Assembly: GCA_029242545.1 (NCBI GenBank)
Contig: JAQWTV010000128.1
Coordinates: forward strand, 68,817 to 106,213
Length of the DNA stretch: 37,397 nt
Origin: Roseibacillus sp.
GTDB taxonomy: Bacteria; Verrucomicrobiota; Verrucomicrobiia; Verrucomicrobiales; Akkermansiaceae
Reading direction: 5' to 3'
Shown here piece after piece: positions 7,660 to 17,300 of this stretch. Numbering within the stretch: the stretch's first letter is position 1; each line of letters begins with the position of its first letter. The notes under the pieces are model-generated. The model searched no databases. It was given only the letters and a program-made list of their open reading frames with translations, and had not been told where the DNA came from. The position numbers and the translations under genes were made by a program.

Positions 7660-10533
7660 ATGGGAACTCCTGTTGTGCCTCCTAGTGCGCCCCCGGCGCC
7701 AGAGAGTTCCAAAGTGGTTATTCCCTCCGGTTTCCCCGAACGTCACATAGGACCGTCCGAGCAGCGCTGTGCGGACATGCTGCAGGAATTGGGCTGTGAT
7801 AACCTCGACTCCCTAATTGAGGAGGCGGTGCCCCAGCCTATTCGCCTTGGGAAGGAGCTGTCTCTGGAGGACTCGCTTGGTGAAAGCGAAGCCCTAGACG
7901 AGTTGAAAGCAGTGATGTCGCGGAATGAAGTGCGGCGCTCATTGATTGGACAAGGTTACCATGGAACAAAAACTCCTGCGGTGATCCAGCGCAACATTCT
8001 AGAGAACCCCGGGTGGTATACGGCCTACACTCCCTATCAGGCTGAAATCGCACAGGGGCGGCTGGAGGCATTGCTCAACTTTCAGAGTATGGTTGTGGAC
8101 TTGACGGGAATGGATGTTGCAAATGCCTCATTGCTTGATGAAGGCACCGCAGCGGCAGAGGCGATGGCGATGGCTCAGGCAGTAAGCCCCAGAGCGACGA
8201 GATTTTTTGCTGACTGCAACTGCCATCCTCAAACTCTCGATATTCTTCGAACCCGCTCCGAGGCTCTCGGAATGGACCTTGTTATTGGAAGATGGCAGGA
8301 TTTTTCAGCAGATGAAGGGGGCTTCTCAGGGGTGCTTGTCCAATATCCCGACACCCTGGGATCGGTCTGTGATTACGAAGGACTGGCGGAGAAAGTGCAC
8401 GCCGGAGGAGGGGTTCTGGTAGTGGCGGCGGATCCCCTGGCGCTCACGATTTTGAAAGAGCCCGGAGCCTTTGGCGCCGACTTATGCGTTGGATCCACGC
8501 AGCGTTTCGGGGTTCCCCTAGGGTTTGGTGGTCCCCACGCCGCGTATATCGCCTGCAGGGACGCGCTGAAGCGAAAGTTGCCTGGGAGGTTGGTAGGGGT
8601 CTCCGTAGATCATGCAGGCAAGCCGGCTTACCGGCTGGCTCTTCAAACCCGTGAGCAGCATATCCGCCGCGACAAGGCCACGTCTAACATCTGCACTGCT
8701 CAGGTCCTCCTCGCGGTAATGGCTTCCATGTACGCGGTGTATCATGGTCCTGATGGTTTGCGTAAAATAGCCTCTCGGATCCACTCCTTGACTGGGCGGA
8801 TGGCGTGTTCACTAAAGCGATCGGGTTTCCACTGCGTGGGGAGCGGTTTCTTCGATACGCTCACCGTAGAGCTTGGAGAAAAAGCGGGAGAGATCGTTGA
8901 GGCTGCCGCCAGTAAGGGTTACAACCTCCGTCTCGTAAGTGCGGGACAGGTGGGAATCACCTTGGACGAAACGGTGACCTTGAGAGAGGTTGATGAGGTT
9001 CTCGGCTGCCTCGGGGTAACGATGGAGAGCGAGGAAGAGCAAGGGCTGCCAGAGGGGCTGGCGCGGAGCTCTTCATTTCTCGATAACGAAGTCTTTAACC
9101 TTTACCACAGTGAAACCGAGATGATGCGTTACTTGCGCCGACTTGAGGGGAAAGACCTTGCGCTGAACGAGTCCATGATTGCACTTGGGTCCTGCACCAT
9201 GAAGTTGAATGCGGCTTCGGAAATGATGCCGGTCACCTGGCCTGAGGTCGGTTCTATTCACCCCTTTGCCCCGGCGGAGCAGGCAGGGGGTTACCGCCTG
9301 ATGTTGGAAACTCTTGAGAAATGGCTGGCTGAGATTACCCAGTTCGCCGCGGTTTCGCTTCAGCCCAACGCAGGGTCTCAGGGTGAATATGCGGGGTTGC
9401 TGGCGATTAGCCGCTATCATCAAGACAGAAGTAATCCTGATCGGGACGTGTGCCTTATTCCTCTTTCAGCTCATGGGACAAATCCAGCATCTGCGGTGAT
9501 GGCAGGTTTTCGGGTAGTTCCCATCAAGTGTGACGAGGAGGGGAATATCGATGTGGAGGACCTGCAGTCCAAATGTGAAGAGCATAGCAGCCATCTGGGA
9601 GCCTTAATGGTGACCTATCCCTCAACTCACGGTGTTTTTGAGGAGACTATCCTAACGGTCTGCGAAACAGTGCACTCTCACGGAGGGCAGGTCTACATGG
9701 ATGGAGCAAATATGAACGCCCAAGTCGGACTCTGCAGCCCTGGTGGAATTGGGGCTGACGTCTGTCATCTCAATCTCCACAAGACATTTTGTATTCCTCA
9801 CGGAGGTGGAGGTCCGGGTGTTGGCCCGATCGGGGTAGCCAGCCATCTGGTTGAGTATCTGCCCGGGCACGCTTTGCTGGGCGACCGGGATGGGGTTGTC
9901 AGTTCGGCCCCATGGGGCAGCGCTTCGATCAATGTGATTTCGTGGATGTATATTCGGATGATGGGTGTGGCAGGGCTGGTGGCTGCCACCAAGGTCGCTC
10001 TTCTCAACGCAAATTATATTGCTCACAGGCTGAAGGATTACTTCCCAGTGCTCTACACCGGAGCGAAGGGGCGAGTGGCTCATGAGTGTATCATCGACCT
10101 GCGCCCTCTTCAGAAAGAGAGTGGAATTACGGTGGAGGATGTAGCCAAGCGGTTGATCGATTACGGGTTTCATGCACCAACGATGAGTTGGCCGGTGGCA
10201 GGAACACTCATGATTGAGCCGACAGAATCAGAGTCAAAAGAGGAGTTAGACCGTTTCTGTGAAGCGCTGGTTTCAATCCATGGAGAGATCCAGAAGGTAA
10301 TCAGCGGAGATTGGGATGCGGAGAACAATGTTCTGCGGCGTGCTCCCCATACTGCGGAGATGGTTTCCTGCGATGAGTGGAACCGTCCCTACTCCAGAGA
10401 ATTAGCGGCTTTTCCAGTTGCGAGATTGAGAGATCATAAGTTTTGGCCTTCGGTTGGACGGATTGACAATGTTCATGGAGACCGAAATCTCGTTTGCACC
10501 TGTGAGGGAGTGGAGGCTTACCTCGAGGATTGA
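7660..10533 (+). CDS. gcvP: Glycine dehydrogenase (aminomethyl-transferring), P protein, single chain
   Basis: GcvP is the PLP-dependent decarboxylase of the glycine cleavage system. At 957 residues it is the fused alpha2-type protein rather than split GcvPA/GcvPB. The N-terminal half starts with [17 protein letters not shown] and has [20 protein letters not shown]. The C-terminal half has [21 protein letters not shown] and the PLP-lysine motif [17 protein letters not shown] with Lys708. The ATG at 7660 lies 4 nt after the gcvH stop. About 25 extra residues rich in Pro and Ala ([14 protein letters not shown]) precede the conserved start, so initiation slightly downstream cannot be excluded. 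It is followed immediately by the Nudix gene. Confidence 0.97.
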   Translation: MGTPVVPPSAPPAPESSKVVIPSGFPERHIGPSEQRCADMLQELGCDNLDSLIEEAVPQPIRLGKELSLEDSLGESEALDELKAVMSRNEVRRSLIGQGYHGTKTPAVIQRNILENPGWYTAYTPYQAEIAQGRLEALLNFQSMVVDLTGMDVANASLLDEGTAAAEAMAMAQAVSPRATRFFADCNCHPQTLDILRTRSEALGMDLVIGRWQDFSADEGGFSGVLVQYPDTLGSVCDYEGLAEKVHAGGGVLVVAADPLALTILKEPGAFGADLCVGSTQRFGVPLGFGGPHAAYIACRDALKRKLPGRLVGVSVDHAGKPAYRLALQTREQHIRRDKATSNICTAQVLLAVMASMYAVYHGPDGLRKIASRIHSLTGRMACSLKRSGFHCVGSGFFDTLTVELGEKAGEIVEAAASKGYNLRLVSAGQVGITLDETVTLREVDEVLGCLGVTMESEEEQGLPEGLARSSSFLDNEVFNLYHSETEMMRYLRRLEGKDLALNESMIALGSCTMKLNAASEMMPVTWPEVGSIHPFAPAEQAGGYRLMLETLEKWLAEITQFAAVSLQPNAGSQGEYAGLLAISRYHQDRSNPDRDVCLIPLSAHGTNPASAVMAGFRVVPIKCDEEGNIDVEDLQSKCEEHSSHLGALMVTYPSTHGVFEETILTVCETVHSHGGQVYMDGANMNAQVGLCSPGGIGADVCHLNLHKTFCIPHGGGGPGVGPIGVASHLVEYLPGHALLGDRDGVVSSAPWGSASINVISWMYIRMMGVAGLVAATKVALLNANYIAHRLKDYFPVLYTGAKGRVAHECIIDLRPLQKESGITVEDVAKRLIDYGFHAPTMSWPVAGTLMIEPTESESKEELDRFCEALVSIHGEIQKVISGDWDAENNVLRRAPHTAEMVSCDEWNRPYSRELAAFPVARLRDHKFWPSVGRIDNVHGDRNLVCTCEGVEAYLED

Positions 10534-11057
10534 TGAGTATAGAAGAAGATTTCAGCAAGGAGCCTTCACCGATTGACTGGGGCCAGTGGAGGCCGGAGAT
10601 GCGGGCAACCCTGATGTTTATCCGTGATGGGAATGACGTTCTTCTTATGCGGAAATTAAGAGGAATCGGTGCAGGTAAAATCAATGCGCCAGGAGGCAAG
10701 ATTGAGCCGGGCGAAACGCCGCTTGAGGGAGCGATCCGGGAAACTCAGGAGGAGCTTCTTGTGACCCCCGTGAAGCCTCGTAAAATGGGAGAGCTTTTTT
10801 TCGCGATGAGCGATCTTCCCGATATTTTTGTCCATGTTTTCATGGCGGAGGATTTTGTGGGGGAGGTAGGCGAAACGGAGGAAGCGGTTCCCCGGTGGAC
10901 TAAAATTTCTCAAATTCCCTATGATATGATGTGGGAAGATGATGAGCACTGGTTGCCAAGAATGCTTGAGGGGGAAACCTTCAGCGGGCATTTTTACTTT
11001 GAAAGCGAGCGCATTCGCTGGATGAAAATGGACTGGAGCGTGGATTATCCCGGGTAG
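10533..11057 (+). CDS. MTH1-like Nudix hydrolase (probable 8-oxo-dGTP diphosphatase)
   Basis: Nudix enzymes cleave nucleoside diphosphates linked to another moiety. The box is seen as GGKIEPGETPLEGAIRETQEEL (about residues 54-75), with metal ligands E70, E73 and E74. The remainder resembles eukaryotic MTH1/NUDT1 more than E. coli MutT: GIGAGKINAPGGK, DIFVHVFMAEDF and especially YDMMWEDDEHWLP...FSGHFYF match the MTH1 substrate-pocket region (DMWPDD..W). I therefore favour sanitation of oxidised purine nucleotides, as an inference. The 174-residue product starts at ATG 10533, which shares one base with the gcvP stop (TGATG), so translation is probably coupled. A Rho-independent terminator follows. 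Confidence 0.88.
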   Translation: MSIEEDFSKEPSPIDWGQWRPEMRATLMFIRDGNDVLLMRKLRGIGAGKINAPGGKIEPGETPLEGAIRETQEELLVTPVKPRKMGELFFAMSDLPDIFVHVFMAEDFVGEVGETEEAVPRWTKISQIPYDMMWEDDEHWLPRMLEGETFSGHFYFESERIRWMKMDWSVDYPG

Positions 11058-11102
11058 CCTTGAGGTAGAGCCTAGATGCCGTTTTAGCGCAGAAGTGAAA
11101 AA

Positions 11103-11129
11103 CCCGCTCGGGTGAACGAGCGGGCTTTT
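11103..11129. terminator. Bidirectional Rho-independent terminator
   Basis: A perfect 8-bp stem CCCGCTCG / CGAGCGGG with a GGTGAA loop (11103-11124) is followed on the plus strand by CTTTTG and preceded by a run of A, which gives TTTTT on the minus strand. It ends the gcvT-gcvH-gcvP-nudix operon, 45 nt after its last stop codon. It would equally stop minus-strand transcripts arriving from the 11130-12763 side. Confidence 0.82.
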
Positions 11130-11431
11130 GCGATCATCCGCCGTGCCGTCCTTGACTACGCAAGCCACGTTCCCGTAGCCCAATAGGTTGGGAGCTTCCT
11201 TCGAAGTGACACCTTCCAGTAAAGGCATGATCTCACTCCGCAGGGGCTGCTCCCTTTGTCAAAGCATCGGTCCGGGCGCGAGCCAAGAATTGACGCACAC
11301 AGTAGACTCGGAAACCCTAGCTCACAGAGTGCGTAATCGCAACGGGGTTTTCCGATTCGATGAGATTTCGCCCTTTTTGGGCGTCTTTCGCAGCTCACAG
11401 GCCCACTGGAGGGTAGGATTTTCCACAGGGA
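11130..11431 (-). other. Interval without a convincing gene; possible structured RNA on the minus strand
   Basis: This stretch lies between the convergent nudix and C39 genes. No frame in it resembles a known protein; the open frames are Cys- and Arg-rich and run into neighbouring signals. Read on the minus strand it contains several potential helices: a 5-bp CGCCC/GGGCG hairpin (11369-11383), ACGCAC pairing with GTGCGT around 11294-11334, and a 7-bp helix GGCTACG/CGTAGTC around 11153-11180. It ends at a terminator whose T-tract is better on the minus strand. It could be a long 3' UTR of the C39 gene or a separate non-coding RNA. I could not match it to tmRNA, RNase P RNA, SRP RNA or 6S RNA by motif. 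Confidence 0.3.
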
Positions 11432-12763
11432 CTATGGTTTGAAATAAAAGGTAAGGTAGGCCGTCGCGGCCATCTCCTCAGCCCGCATACGGCGAGGGAT
11501 TTTCATGCCGGCCCAGCTTTCAACGAAAAGAACCTCTGTCCGGGAGGGATTGTAACCGACGACCACGGAGGCATGAAGAGGACTCTTGTGGTCTGGCCAT
11601 GAATCGCGTGCAGCGGTATCAGGTCGAGGAATCCGATAATCTGGATTTTTGGCGGCCAGAAGAGTTTGACGAGAGTGGGCCTTGTTTCGGGTGCCGGAAA
11701 AGCGTCTCCAGACTACTACGGGGAGTCCTTGGTCGATCGATTTTCGTGCTTCGTTAAGGGAGAAATCATTGGACTTGTGAAGGTCCAACGCCGCTTCTCG
11801 AGCCACTGCGAGGTAGAGGCGGGGAAGCTGCGAGCCAGCGGCTGATCCGGTATTCTGGAACTTGCCAGCGACGGCAAGCCAGTCTTCGTCAAGATGCAGT
11901 CCAAAGTAACGGGCTGCCATGGTCAGCGTATTGAGTCCACAGTAGGGCTTGTAGCCCTGGGGGACAATGGAGAGAGTCCCTATGAGGACGTCTCCATTAT
12001 CGGGTTTGGTGACTCGGCCCTCGTAAACCCGACTGAGAGCGCTGGTGGACATGGCAGAGCGATCGGTATCGAGCCACTCCCTGGAGATAGAATCTACAGG
12101 CTGGATAAGGAGGCGGATTAGTCGTTGATTTCCCACCAGCAGTCGGAGGGCGAGGTTGCCCTTCTGGTAATCAATAACTTCTGCCCTGAGAGTCCTTGTC
12201 TTTCCAATATGATTATCCCGTGGGCGTTTCTCGGTGAGTTCGCGTAGAGTATCCCTGAGAGAGGTTTCTGTTTTACGGAAGAAGGAGGAAAATTGCTGCT
12301 GCTTGGCGGCGAGACGGCGTTGAAGTTCCGCTTGCTGCTGCCGGGGGCTCAGGCCGGGCGGAAGCTTCTCGTTGAGATATCCGAAGTAGGATCCGGCATC
12401 GGCGAAGGTTATGGCGAGTGAGTCGAGCTTGCCCTCACGGTGGCGGGCTTGAACCATAATAGCGGGGAGACCCATTACCTTTGGGCGGGCGGCGAGGTAA
12501 CTTCCTTTCACGCTGGCGATGGGCGCTTCCTCCCGCCAAGTGCCGGGGAGTTCGAGTTGGCCAGCCCAGAGTTCGGGGTCGAGAAGGCGATCCCCAATTT
12601 CGGTGTCATTGAGGGGGCTTTCGGCTTGAGCCAGAAAGCCTCCGACCGCGTTGGGGATGGCTGAGGCAGAATAGGTCAGGAATGCCTGGGCGCCTATAAA
12701 GGCCAGCAATTTAAGGCAAAAGTATGGGATGCGGTAATGAGCCGAGTGCAAGGGAGAGTTCAT
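11432..12763 (-). CDS. Secreted C39-like cysteine peptidase domain protein
   Basis: A 443-residue protein with an N-terminal hydrophobic signal (about residues 13-35, cleavage likely after SASA). The middle (residues 80-260) is a helical, Gln/Arg-rich region with many charged residues (RQQQAELQRRLAAKQQQ). The C-terminal 170 residues look like a papain-fold C39 domain. QGYKPYCGLNTLTMAARYFG supplies the likely catalytic Cys275, SPLHASVVVGYN the histidine, and EVLFVESWAG the third-residue region. It also has LDEDWLA and DQGLPVVVWRRFSG, as in C39-like family members. Substrate is unknown. It may process peptides in the periplasm or be an uncharacterised verrucomicrobial secreted protein. It is 28 nt downstream of the TIM-barrel gene. 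Confidence 0.75.
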   Translation of the reverse strand: MNSPLHSAHYRIPYFCLKLLAFIGAQAFLTYSASAIPNAVGGFLAQAESPLNDTEIGDRLLDPELWAGQLELPGTWREEAPIASVKGSYLAARPKVMGLPAIMVQARHREGKLDSLAITFADAGSYFGYLNEKLPPGLSPRQQQAELQRRLAAKQQQFSSFFRKTETSLRDTLRELTEKRPRDNHIGKTRTLRAEVIDYQKGNLALRLLVGNQRLIRLLIQPVDSISREWLDTDRSAMSTSALSRVYEGRVTKPDNGDVLIGTLSIVPQGYKPYCGLNTLTMAARYFGLHLDEDWLAVAGKFQNTGSAAGSQLPRLYLAVAREAALDLHKSNDFSLNEARKSIDQGLPVVVWRRFSGTRNKAHSRQTLLAAKNPDYRIPRPDTAARDSWPDHKSPLHASVVVGYNPSRTEVLFVESWAGMKIPRRMRAEEMAATAYLTFYFKP

Positions 12764-12791
12764 GAAGGGCAGCTTGAGTGCATGGGGAAGT

Positions 12792-13571
12792 TCAGGGTGA
12801 CTGGGCCCATGTCCGAACTGCTTCAGCCAGAGAAGAGAAGGGATCGGTTGCAGTGGGAATAAACTCGTGACCCACGAAGCCTTTATACCCGATGCTGGCG
12901 ATTGCCTGGGCTATGGCCGGATAGTTAAGCTCCTGGTTCGAACCCAGTTCGTTTCGGCCAGGGACGCCAGCAGTATGAAAGTGGGCAATATAATCGATGT
13001 TTTCACGGATAGTGGAGATCACATCTCCCTCCATTACCTGCATGTGATAGATATCGTAGAGGAGCTTGAATCGTGGGTGATCCATCTTTCTGCATAGCTC
13101 TACTCCCCAGCTGGTGTGATCGCACTGATAGTCCGGGTGATCAACCTTGGAGTTCAGAAGTTCCATGACCAGAACAACATTGTGCTCTTCTGCAAGGGGA
13201 AGAACTCTCTCCAGTCCGAGGGCGCAGTTATTGAGTCCTTCTTCGTTCGAGATTCCTTCGCGGTTTCCGCTGAAGGTAATCACGTGGGGGATGTCGGAGT
13301 CTGCTGCGGCCGGAATCAGTTCCTGATAGATCTCGTAGAGGGTGTCATGGTGTTCCCGGTGATTGAAGGCGCGCTCGATACAGCCGATTCCACTCTCGTG
13401 CTCTGGTGCGGCCGTGACCGGGCAAGAGAGCCCAAAAGGGCGAATCGCGGAAACCTCCTGTGGGTGCAGGAGGTCGACCCCCTTTAGCCCGATGTTAGCC
13501 GCGCGTTCGGCAAGTTCTTCGAGGGAGTAATCTCCAAAGCACCAACGGCTGACAGATTGAGAGTAAGGCAT
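12792..13571 (-). CDS. Hydroxypyruvate isomerase-like TIM-barrel sugar isomerase/epimerase
   Basis: The product belongs to the xylose-isomerase-like TIM-barrel superfamily, with overall resemblance to hydroxypyruvate isomerase (hydroxypyruvate to tartronate semialdehyde). With the ATG at 13569-13571 it is 259 residues, the length of E. coli Hyi (258), and opens with SVSRWCFGDYSLEELAERA. The metal-binding residues are recognisable: Glu in VVLVMELLNSK, Asp and His in LYDIYHMQVMEGD, HFHTAGVPGRNELG, and Glu in FVGHEFIP. An earlier ATG at 13607 would overlap the upstream gene by 19 nt and add an unrelated leader, so I do not use it. Substrate specificity cannot be fixed from sequence. With glycine cleavage genes nearby, a C2/C3 metabolic role is reasonable but inferred. 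Confidence 0.82.
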   Translation of the reverse strand: MPYSQSVSRWCFGDYSLEELAERAANIGLKGVDLLHPQEVSAIRPFGLSCPVTAAPEHESGIGCIERAFNHREHHDTLYEIYQELIPAAADSDIPHVITFSGNREGISNEEGLNNCALGLERVLPLAEEHNVVLVMELLNSKVDHPDYQCDHTSWGVELCRKMDHPRFKLLYDIYHMQVMEGDVISTIRENIDYIAHFHTAGVPGRNELGSNQELNYPAIAQAIASIGYKGFVGHEFIPTATDPFSSLAEAVRTWAQSP

Positions 13572-13588
13572 GAGCGAGTGGTGGGTAG

Positions 13589-13933
13589 TTAATCCCGCTT
13601 CCGCCATGGGCGAAAATAGGCAAGGAGAAGGCCTGCGATAGTCCCGCAGAAAAAGGTCAGGATCAGAGTCAAGGAGAGTGAGAATTCGATTTTCTTTGCG
13701 ATGAGATCAATAGTGATGGATTGCCTGTTTGCAGTCGCAACGACTAGAAAAGCGGCTCCCATGAGCAGGAGAATCACAATCCTCACTCTGAGGAGGAGAG
13801 AGCCTTTCCTTTTGTCAGGATCCGGCTCCTCGCTGTGAGCAGTCTCTCCCTCTGGTATCGCAGGGTTATGATTCTCTTCAGCGTTTTCCTCAGTCACGAT
13901 CTGACCATGCTGGATAACACCGGGGAGGGGCAA
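13589..13933 (-). CDS. LapA/DUF1049-like two-helix inner-membrane protein
   Basis: A 114-residue protein. An acidic, soluble N-terminus (residues 10-43, EENAEENHNPAIPEGE...SEEPDPD) is followed by two transmembrane helices at about 47-65 and 83-107, joined by TANRQSITIDLIAKKIEFSLS and ending in the basic tail RPWRKRD. That layout and the NRQ-x-I-x-I connector match the LapA domain. The E. coli member LapA acts with LapB in controlling lipopolysaccharide assembly. The start is TTG at 13931-13933, 4 nt after the upstream stop. A GTG twelve codons in is an alternative. The function here is inferred from family only. Confidence 0.72.
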   Translation of the reverse strand: MPLPGVIQHGQIVTEENAEENHNPAIPEGETAHSEEPDPDKRKGSLLLRVRIVILLLMGAAFLVVATANRQSITIDLIAKKIEFSLSLTLILTFFCGTIAGLLLAYFRPWRKRD

Positions 13934-13937
13934 TGAT

Positions 13938-14198
13938 TTACTTCAGGGCTACGGGTTCAGTGGCATTCTCGTGCTGAGACTCCTGTCGTTCTAATTCGGC
14001 CCGTTCCTTTGGGATTACACGGATCAGTTTTCTTAGAGCGGCTTCCCAATCATCGAGAAGGAGCCGTGCCCGTGGAAACCCAGTCTGTCTGTGATGCTCC
14101 TCTATGAGGCCCTTCGCTTCCGCGATGTCCTCGCTGCGTTTGACTGGCAGAGCGATAATCATTTCCGGGTTGATGCGGGATGCTGTAGCGGTTAACAT
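13938..14198 (-). CDS. Free-standing GltB C-terminal-tail-like protein, or gltB remnant
   Basis: This 86-residue frame aligns along nearly its whole length with the very end of glutamate synthase large subunits. NPEMIIALPVKRSEDIAEAK matches the GltB stretch after the GXGXG domain, and GLIEEHHRQTGFPRARLLLDDWEAALRKLIRVIPKE matches the tail seen in the intact gltB next door ([21 protein letters not shown]...[13 protein letters not shown]). It has its own ATG with GGCGGA about 7 nt upstream. No GltB-like sequence lies before the ATG. It may be a translated stand-alone tail domain or the remnant of a second, inverted gltB. It sits divergently from gltB, 154 nt apart, and 4 nt before the LapA-like gene. 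Confidence 0.68.
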   Translation of the reverse strand: MLTATASRINPEMIIALPVKRSEDIAEAKGLIEEHHRQTGFPRARLLLDDWEAALRKLIRVIPKERAELERQESQHENATEPVALK

Positions 14199-14235
14199 TG
14201 ATCGTTCCGCCAGAAAAACTGAGGGAACCCGGAGC

Positions 14236-14264
14236 TTGACCAGGACATAGAGCCGCTAAATATT
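14236..14264 (+). promoter_or_regulatory. Possible sigma-70 promoter for gltBD
   Basis: TTGACC (14236-14241) is followed after 15-17 nt by an AT-rich TAAATATT segment (14257-14264) that offers several -10 alignments. It lies about 90 nt before the gltB ATG in the divergent gap. Spacing is not ideal, so this is only a candidate. Confidence 0.32.
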
Positions 14265-14315
14265 TGTCTCCTACCATCAACCTCTAAAAAGTCTGGCCCA
14301 GACAGGGCGTTGTAG

Positions 14316-14336
14316 AGCCCCGCGTTAGGCGGGGCT
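14316..14336 (+). promoter_or_regulatory. GC-rich hairpin in the gltB leader
   Basis: A perfect 8-bp stem AGCCCCGC / GCGGGGCT with a 5-nt GTTAG loop ends 16 nt before the gltB start codon. No T-tract follows, so it is not a standard terminator. So close to the start, it could limit ribosome access or bind a regulator. Confidence 0.45.
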
Positions 14337-14352
14337 GACTATCGAAACCAAT

Positions 14353-17300
14353 ATGCAAGCGAGCCAAAGCCCCCTCCGTGCCTCAGGAATGCCACGTAAG
14401 CAGGGGCTCTACGATCCTGGTAACGAGAAAGACTCCTGTGGCGTAGGATTCCTTTGTCACCTTAAGGGTCAGAAATCTCGCAGTATCATCGAGGGAGCGC
14501 TGGAGATGTGTGTTAACATGGATCACCGCGGAGGGTGTGGATGTGATGCAAACACCGGGGACGGCGCCGGGATCTTCTTCCAATTGCCGCACAAGTTCTT
14601 TGAGACCGTCTCAGCGGGAATTGGCATCGAGTTGCCTGAAGAAGGCCGTTACGCAGTGGGATTCCTGTATCTTTCACCCGAGCAGGACGCGTGTTCCCGG
14701 GCAATGTCAATTTTTGAGGGAATTGTAAACGAGGAAGGACAGGTGGTTCTTGGCTGGCGTGATGTTCCCGTGAAAAGTGAGATTCTCGGAGACGATTCCA
14801 GGGCATGTGAGCCCCTGATGAAACAGATCTTCATTGGCCGTAGCGATGACATCGAGGATGACCAGGATTTCGAGCGGAAGCTCTACGTTATACGTCGCCG
14901 GGCTTCTGACGCCATCCGTTATAGCGGTTCGAATGGAGGAGACTTCTTTTACTCGGCGACTCTTTCAGCCCGAACCATCGTGTATAAAGGGATGCTGACT
15001 ACTGGTCAGCTTGGGGAGTATTTCCCCGACCTGCATCACCCCGACATGGAGTCTGCGATGGCGTTGGTTCATTCGCGCTTTAGTACAAATACCTTCCCCA
15101 GTTGGCCCCGTGCACAGCCTTTTCGCTATATGTCGCACAACGGAGAGATCAATACGATGCGGGGTAATGCGAACTGGATGCAAGCAAGGCAGCAGCTTCT
15201 CGATAGTGGGGTCTTGGGAAAGGATCTTGATAAGCTTCTGCCTATCATACGCGATGATGGGTCAGACTCCGCGATGTTTGACAATTGCCTTGAATTTCTC
15301 GTTCTGTCCGGGCGTTCGTTACCGCATGCCGTCATGATGATGATTCCCGAGCCCTGGGAAAAACATGAACACATGACGGAGACCAAGAAGAATTTTTACG
15401 AGTATCATGCCTGTATGATGGAGCCGTGGGATGGGCCGGCTTCGATCGCTTTCTGTGACGGCATTTCCATCGGTGCTGTTCTTGACCGGAATGGTCTTCG
15501 TCCTTCCCGCTATTACGTGACATCAGATGACCTTGTGATCATGGCGTCGGAAGTTGGGGTCCTTAAAGTTGATCCTGCCACTGTGGTGAAAAAGGGCCGC
15601 CTTGAGCCAGGTCGTATATTTCTGGTCGATACGAACAAGGGCCGCATCGTGGGAGATGATGAAGTCAAGGAAGAGATCGCTGCGGAGAATCCCTATGGGG
15701 ACTGGTTGAGCGCCAATCGGCTTCATTTTGATAAACTGCCAAAATTTGATCAGAGAGAGCGGCTCAGGGGATATGATCTCATTCAGCGTAACCGGGCCTT
15801 TGGATATACCTTTGAGGACAAAAGATTCATTCTTGGGCCTTCGGCCGAAACCGGGAACCAGCCTCTTGGCTCAATGGGTAACGATGCCCCGATGGCTGTG
15901 CTTTCGGATCGCTCTCAGTTGCTCTACAATTATTTTCGCCAACTCTTTGCTCAGGTCACGAATCCGGCGATCGATCCGATTCGGGAGGAATTGATTACCG
16001 CGAGCGTAACCTTTGTAGGTTCGGAACAGGATATTCTCGATCCGCGGCCAGAGAATTGCCGAATGATCCGGCTGGAAAACCCCATCATTGACAGTTCCTC
16101 TCTTGCGACCTTGGACAACATTGAGAGAGAGGGCTTCAAGAGTCAGACCATTCCAATTCTCTACACCTTTGTGGGTCAGGATTCAGAATCTGCTGAGAAG
16201 CTCGTGTCGCACGGTTCTGAGAATGAGATTTTCGGTTCAGATCTTGAGCAAGCGATGGACAGGCTCTGTGCTGCTGCTGATTCTGCTATCAGCGAAGGGG
16301 TGAATATTCTTATTCTTTCGGATCGTGGAGTAGGCGAGAGCCATGCCCCAATCCCCGCGCTGCTTGCGGTAGCGGGACTTCACCACCACTTGATCGGCAT
16401 GGGAACCCGCACGAAGGTCTCCATAGTTCTCGAATCGGGCGAACCGCGGGAGGTGCATCACTTCGCAGTGCTCCTCGGCTACGGAGTCGATGTCGTTAAT
16501 CCGTATCTGGCAATCGATACGATTGCGGCCATGATTGATAGTGGGGAGCTTGCCGATGATTACGACAGTGCGGTCGCCAAGTATCTCAAGGCCTCGATCA
16601 AAGGAGTGGTCAAGACCATGTCAAAAATGGGAATCTCAACGGTTGCCAGTTACCGAGGAGCACAGATTTTTGAGTGTGTCGGCCTAAACAGGCAGGTCGT
16701 CGATAAGTATTTCTGTCGCACCGCTTCGCGGGTGGAGGGCATCGGGCTGGACGTGATTTCGCAGGAAGTTAAAATTCGTCATGATGACGCCTTCAAGCCT
16801 CGGGAAGTAGAGAACGAGGCCCTCGATGCCGGGGGGCTCTATCAGTGGCGTGCCGATGGTGAACGCCACCTTTTTAACCCGCAGAGCATTCATCTTCTAC
16901 AGCAGGCAACTCGGCTCGGAGATTATGAGATTTTCACGAGCTATAGTGAGCTGATCGATAACCAGTCACGGGATTTCTATACCCTGCGCGGACTGATGGA
17001 GTTCAAGTTCGACCCGGCGAAGGCAATTCCTCTGGAGGAGGTCGAGCCTGCTTCTGAAATAGCGAAGCGCTTTAAAACAGGGGCCATGTCCTATGGCTCG
17101 ATTTCCAAAGAGGCTCACGAGGCTCTTGCCGTAGCGATGAATCGGGTCGGGGGGCGCTCCAACACAGGAGAAGGAGGAGAGGACCCAGTTCGATTTGAAC
17201 CTCTGCCCAACGGGGACTCAAAAAAAAGCGCCATTAAGCAGATCGCGAGTGGACGTTTCGGTGTTCACAGTCACTACCTCGTCAATGCTGAGGAATTGCA

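Noticed and set aside
10656-11228. 190-codon frame on the minus strand opposite the Nudix gene
   Set aside because: It is antisense to a clear Nudix gene and its N-terminal part runs straight through the terminator. There is no family resemblance.
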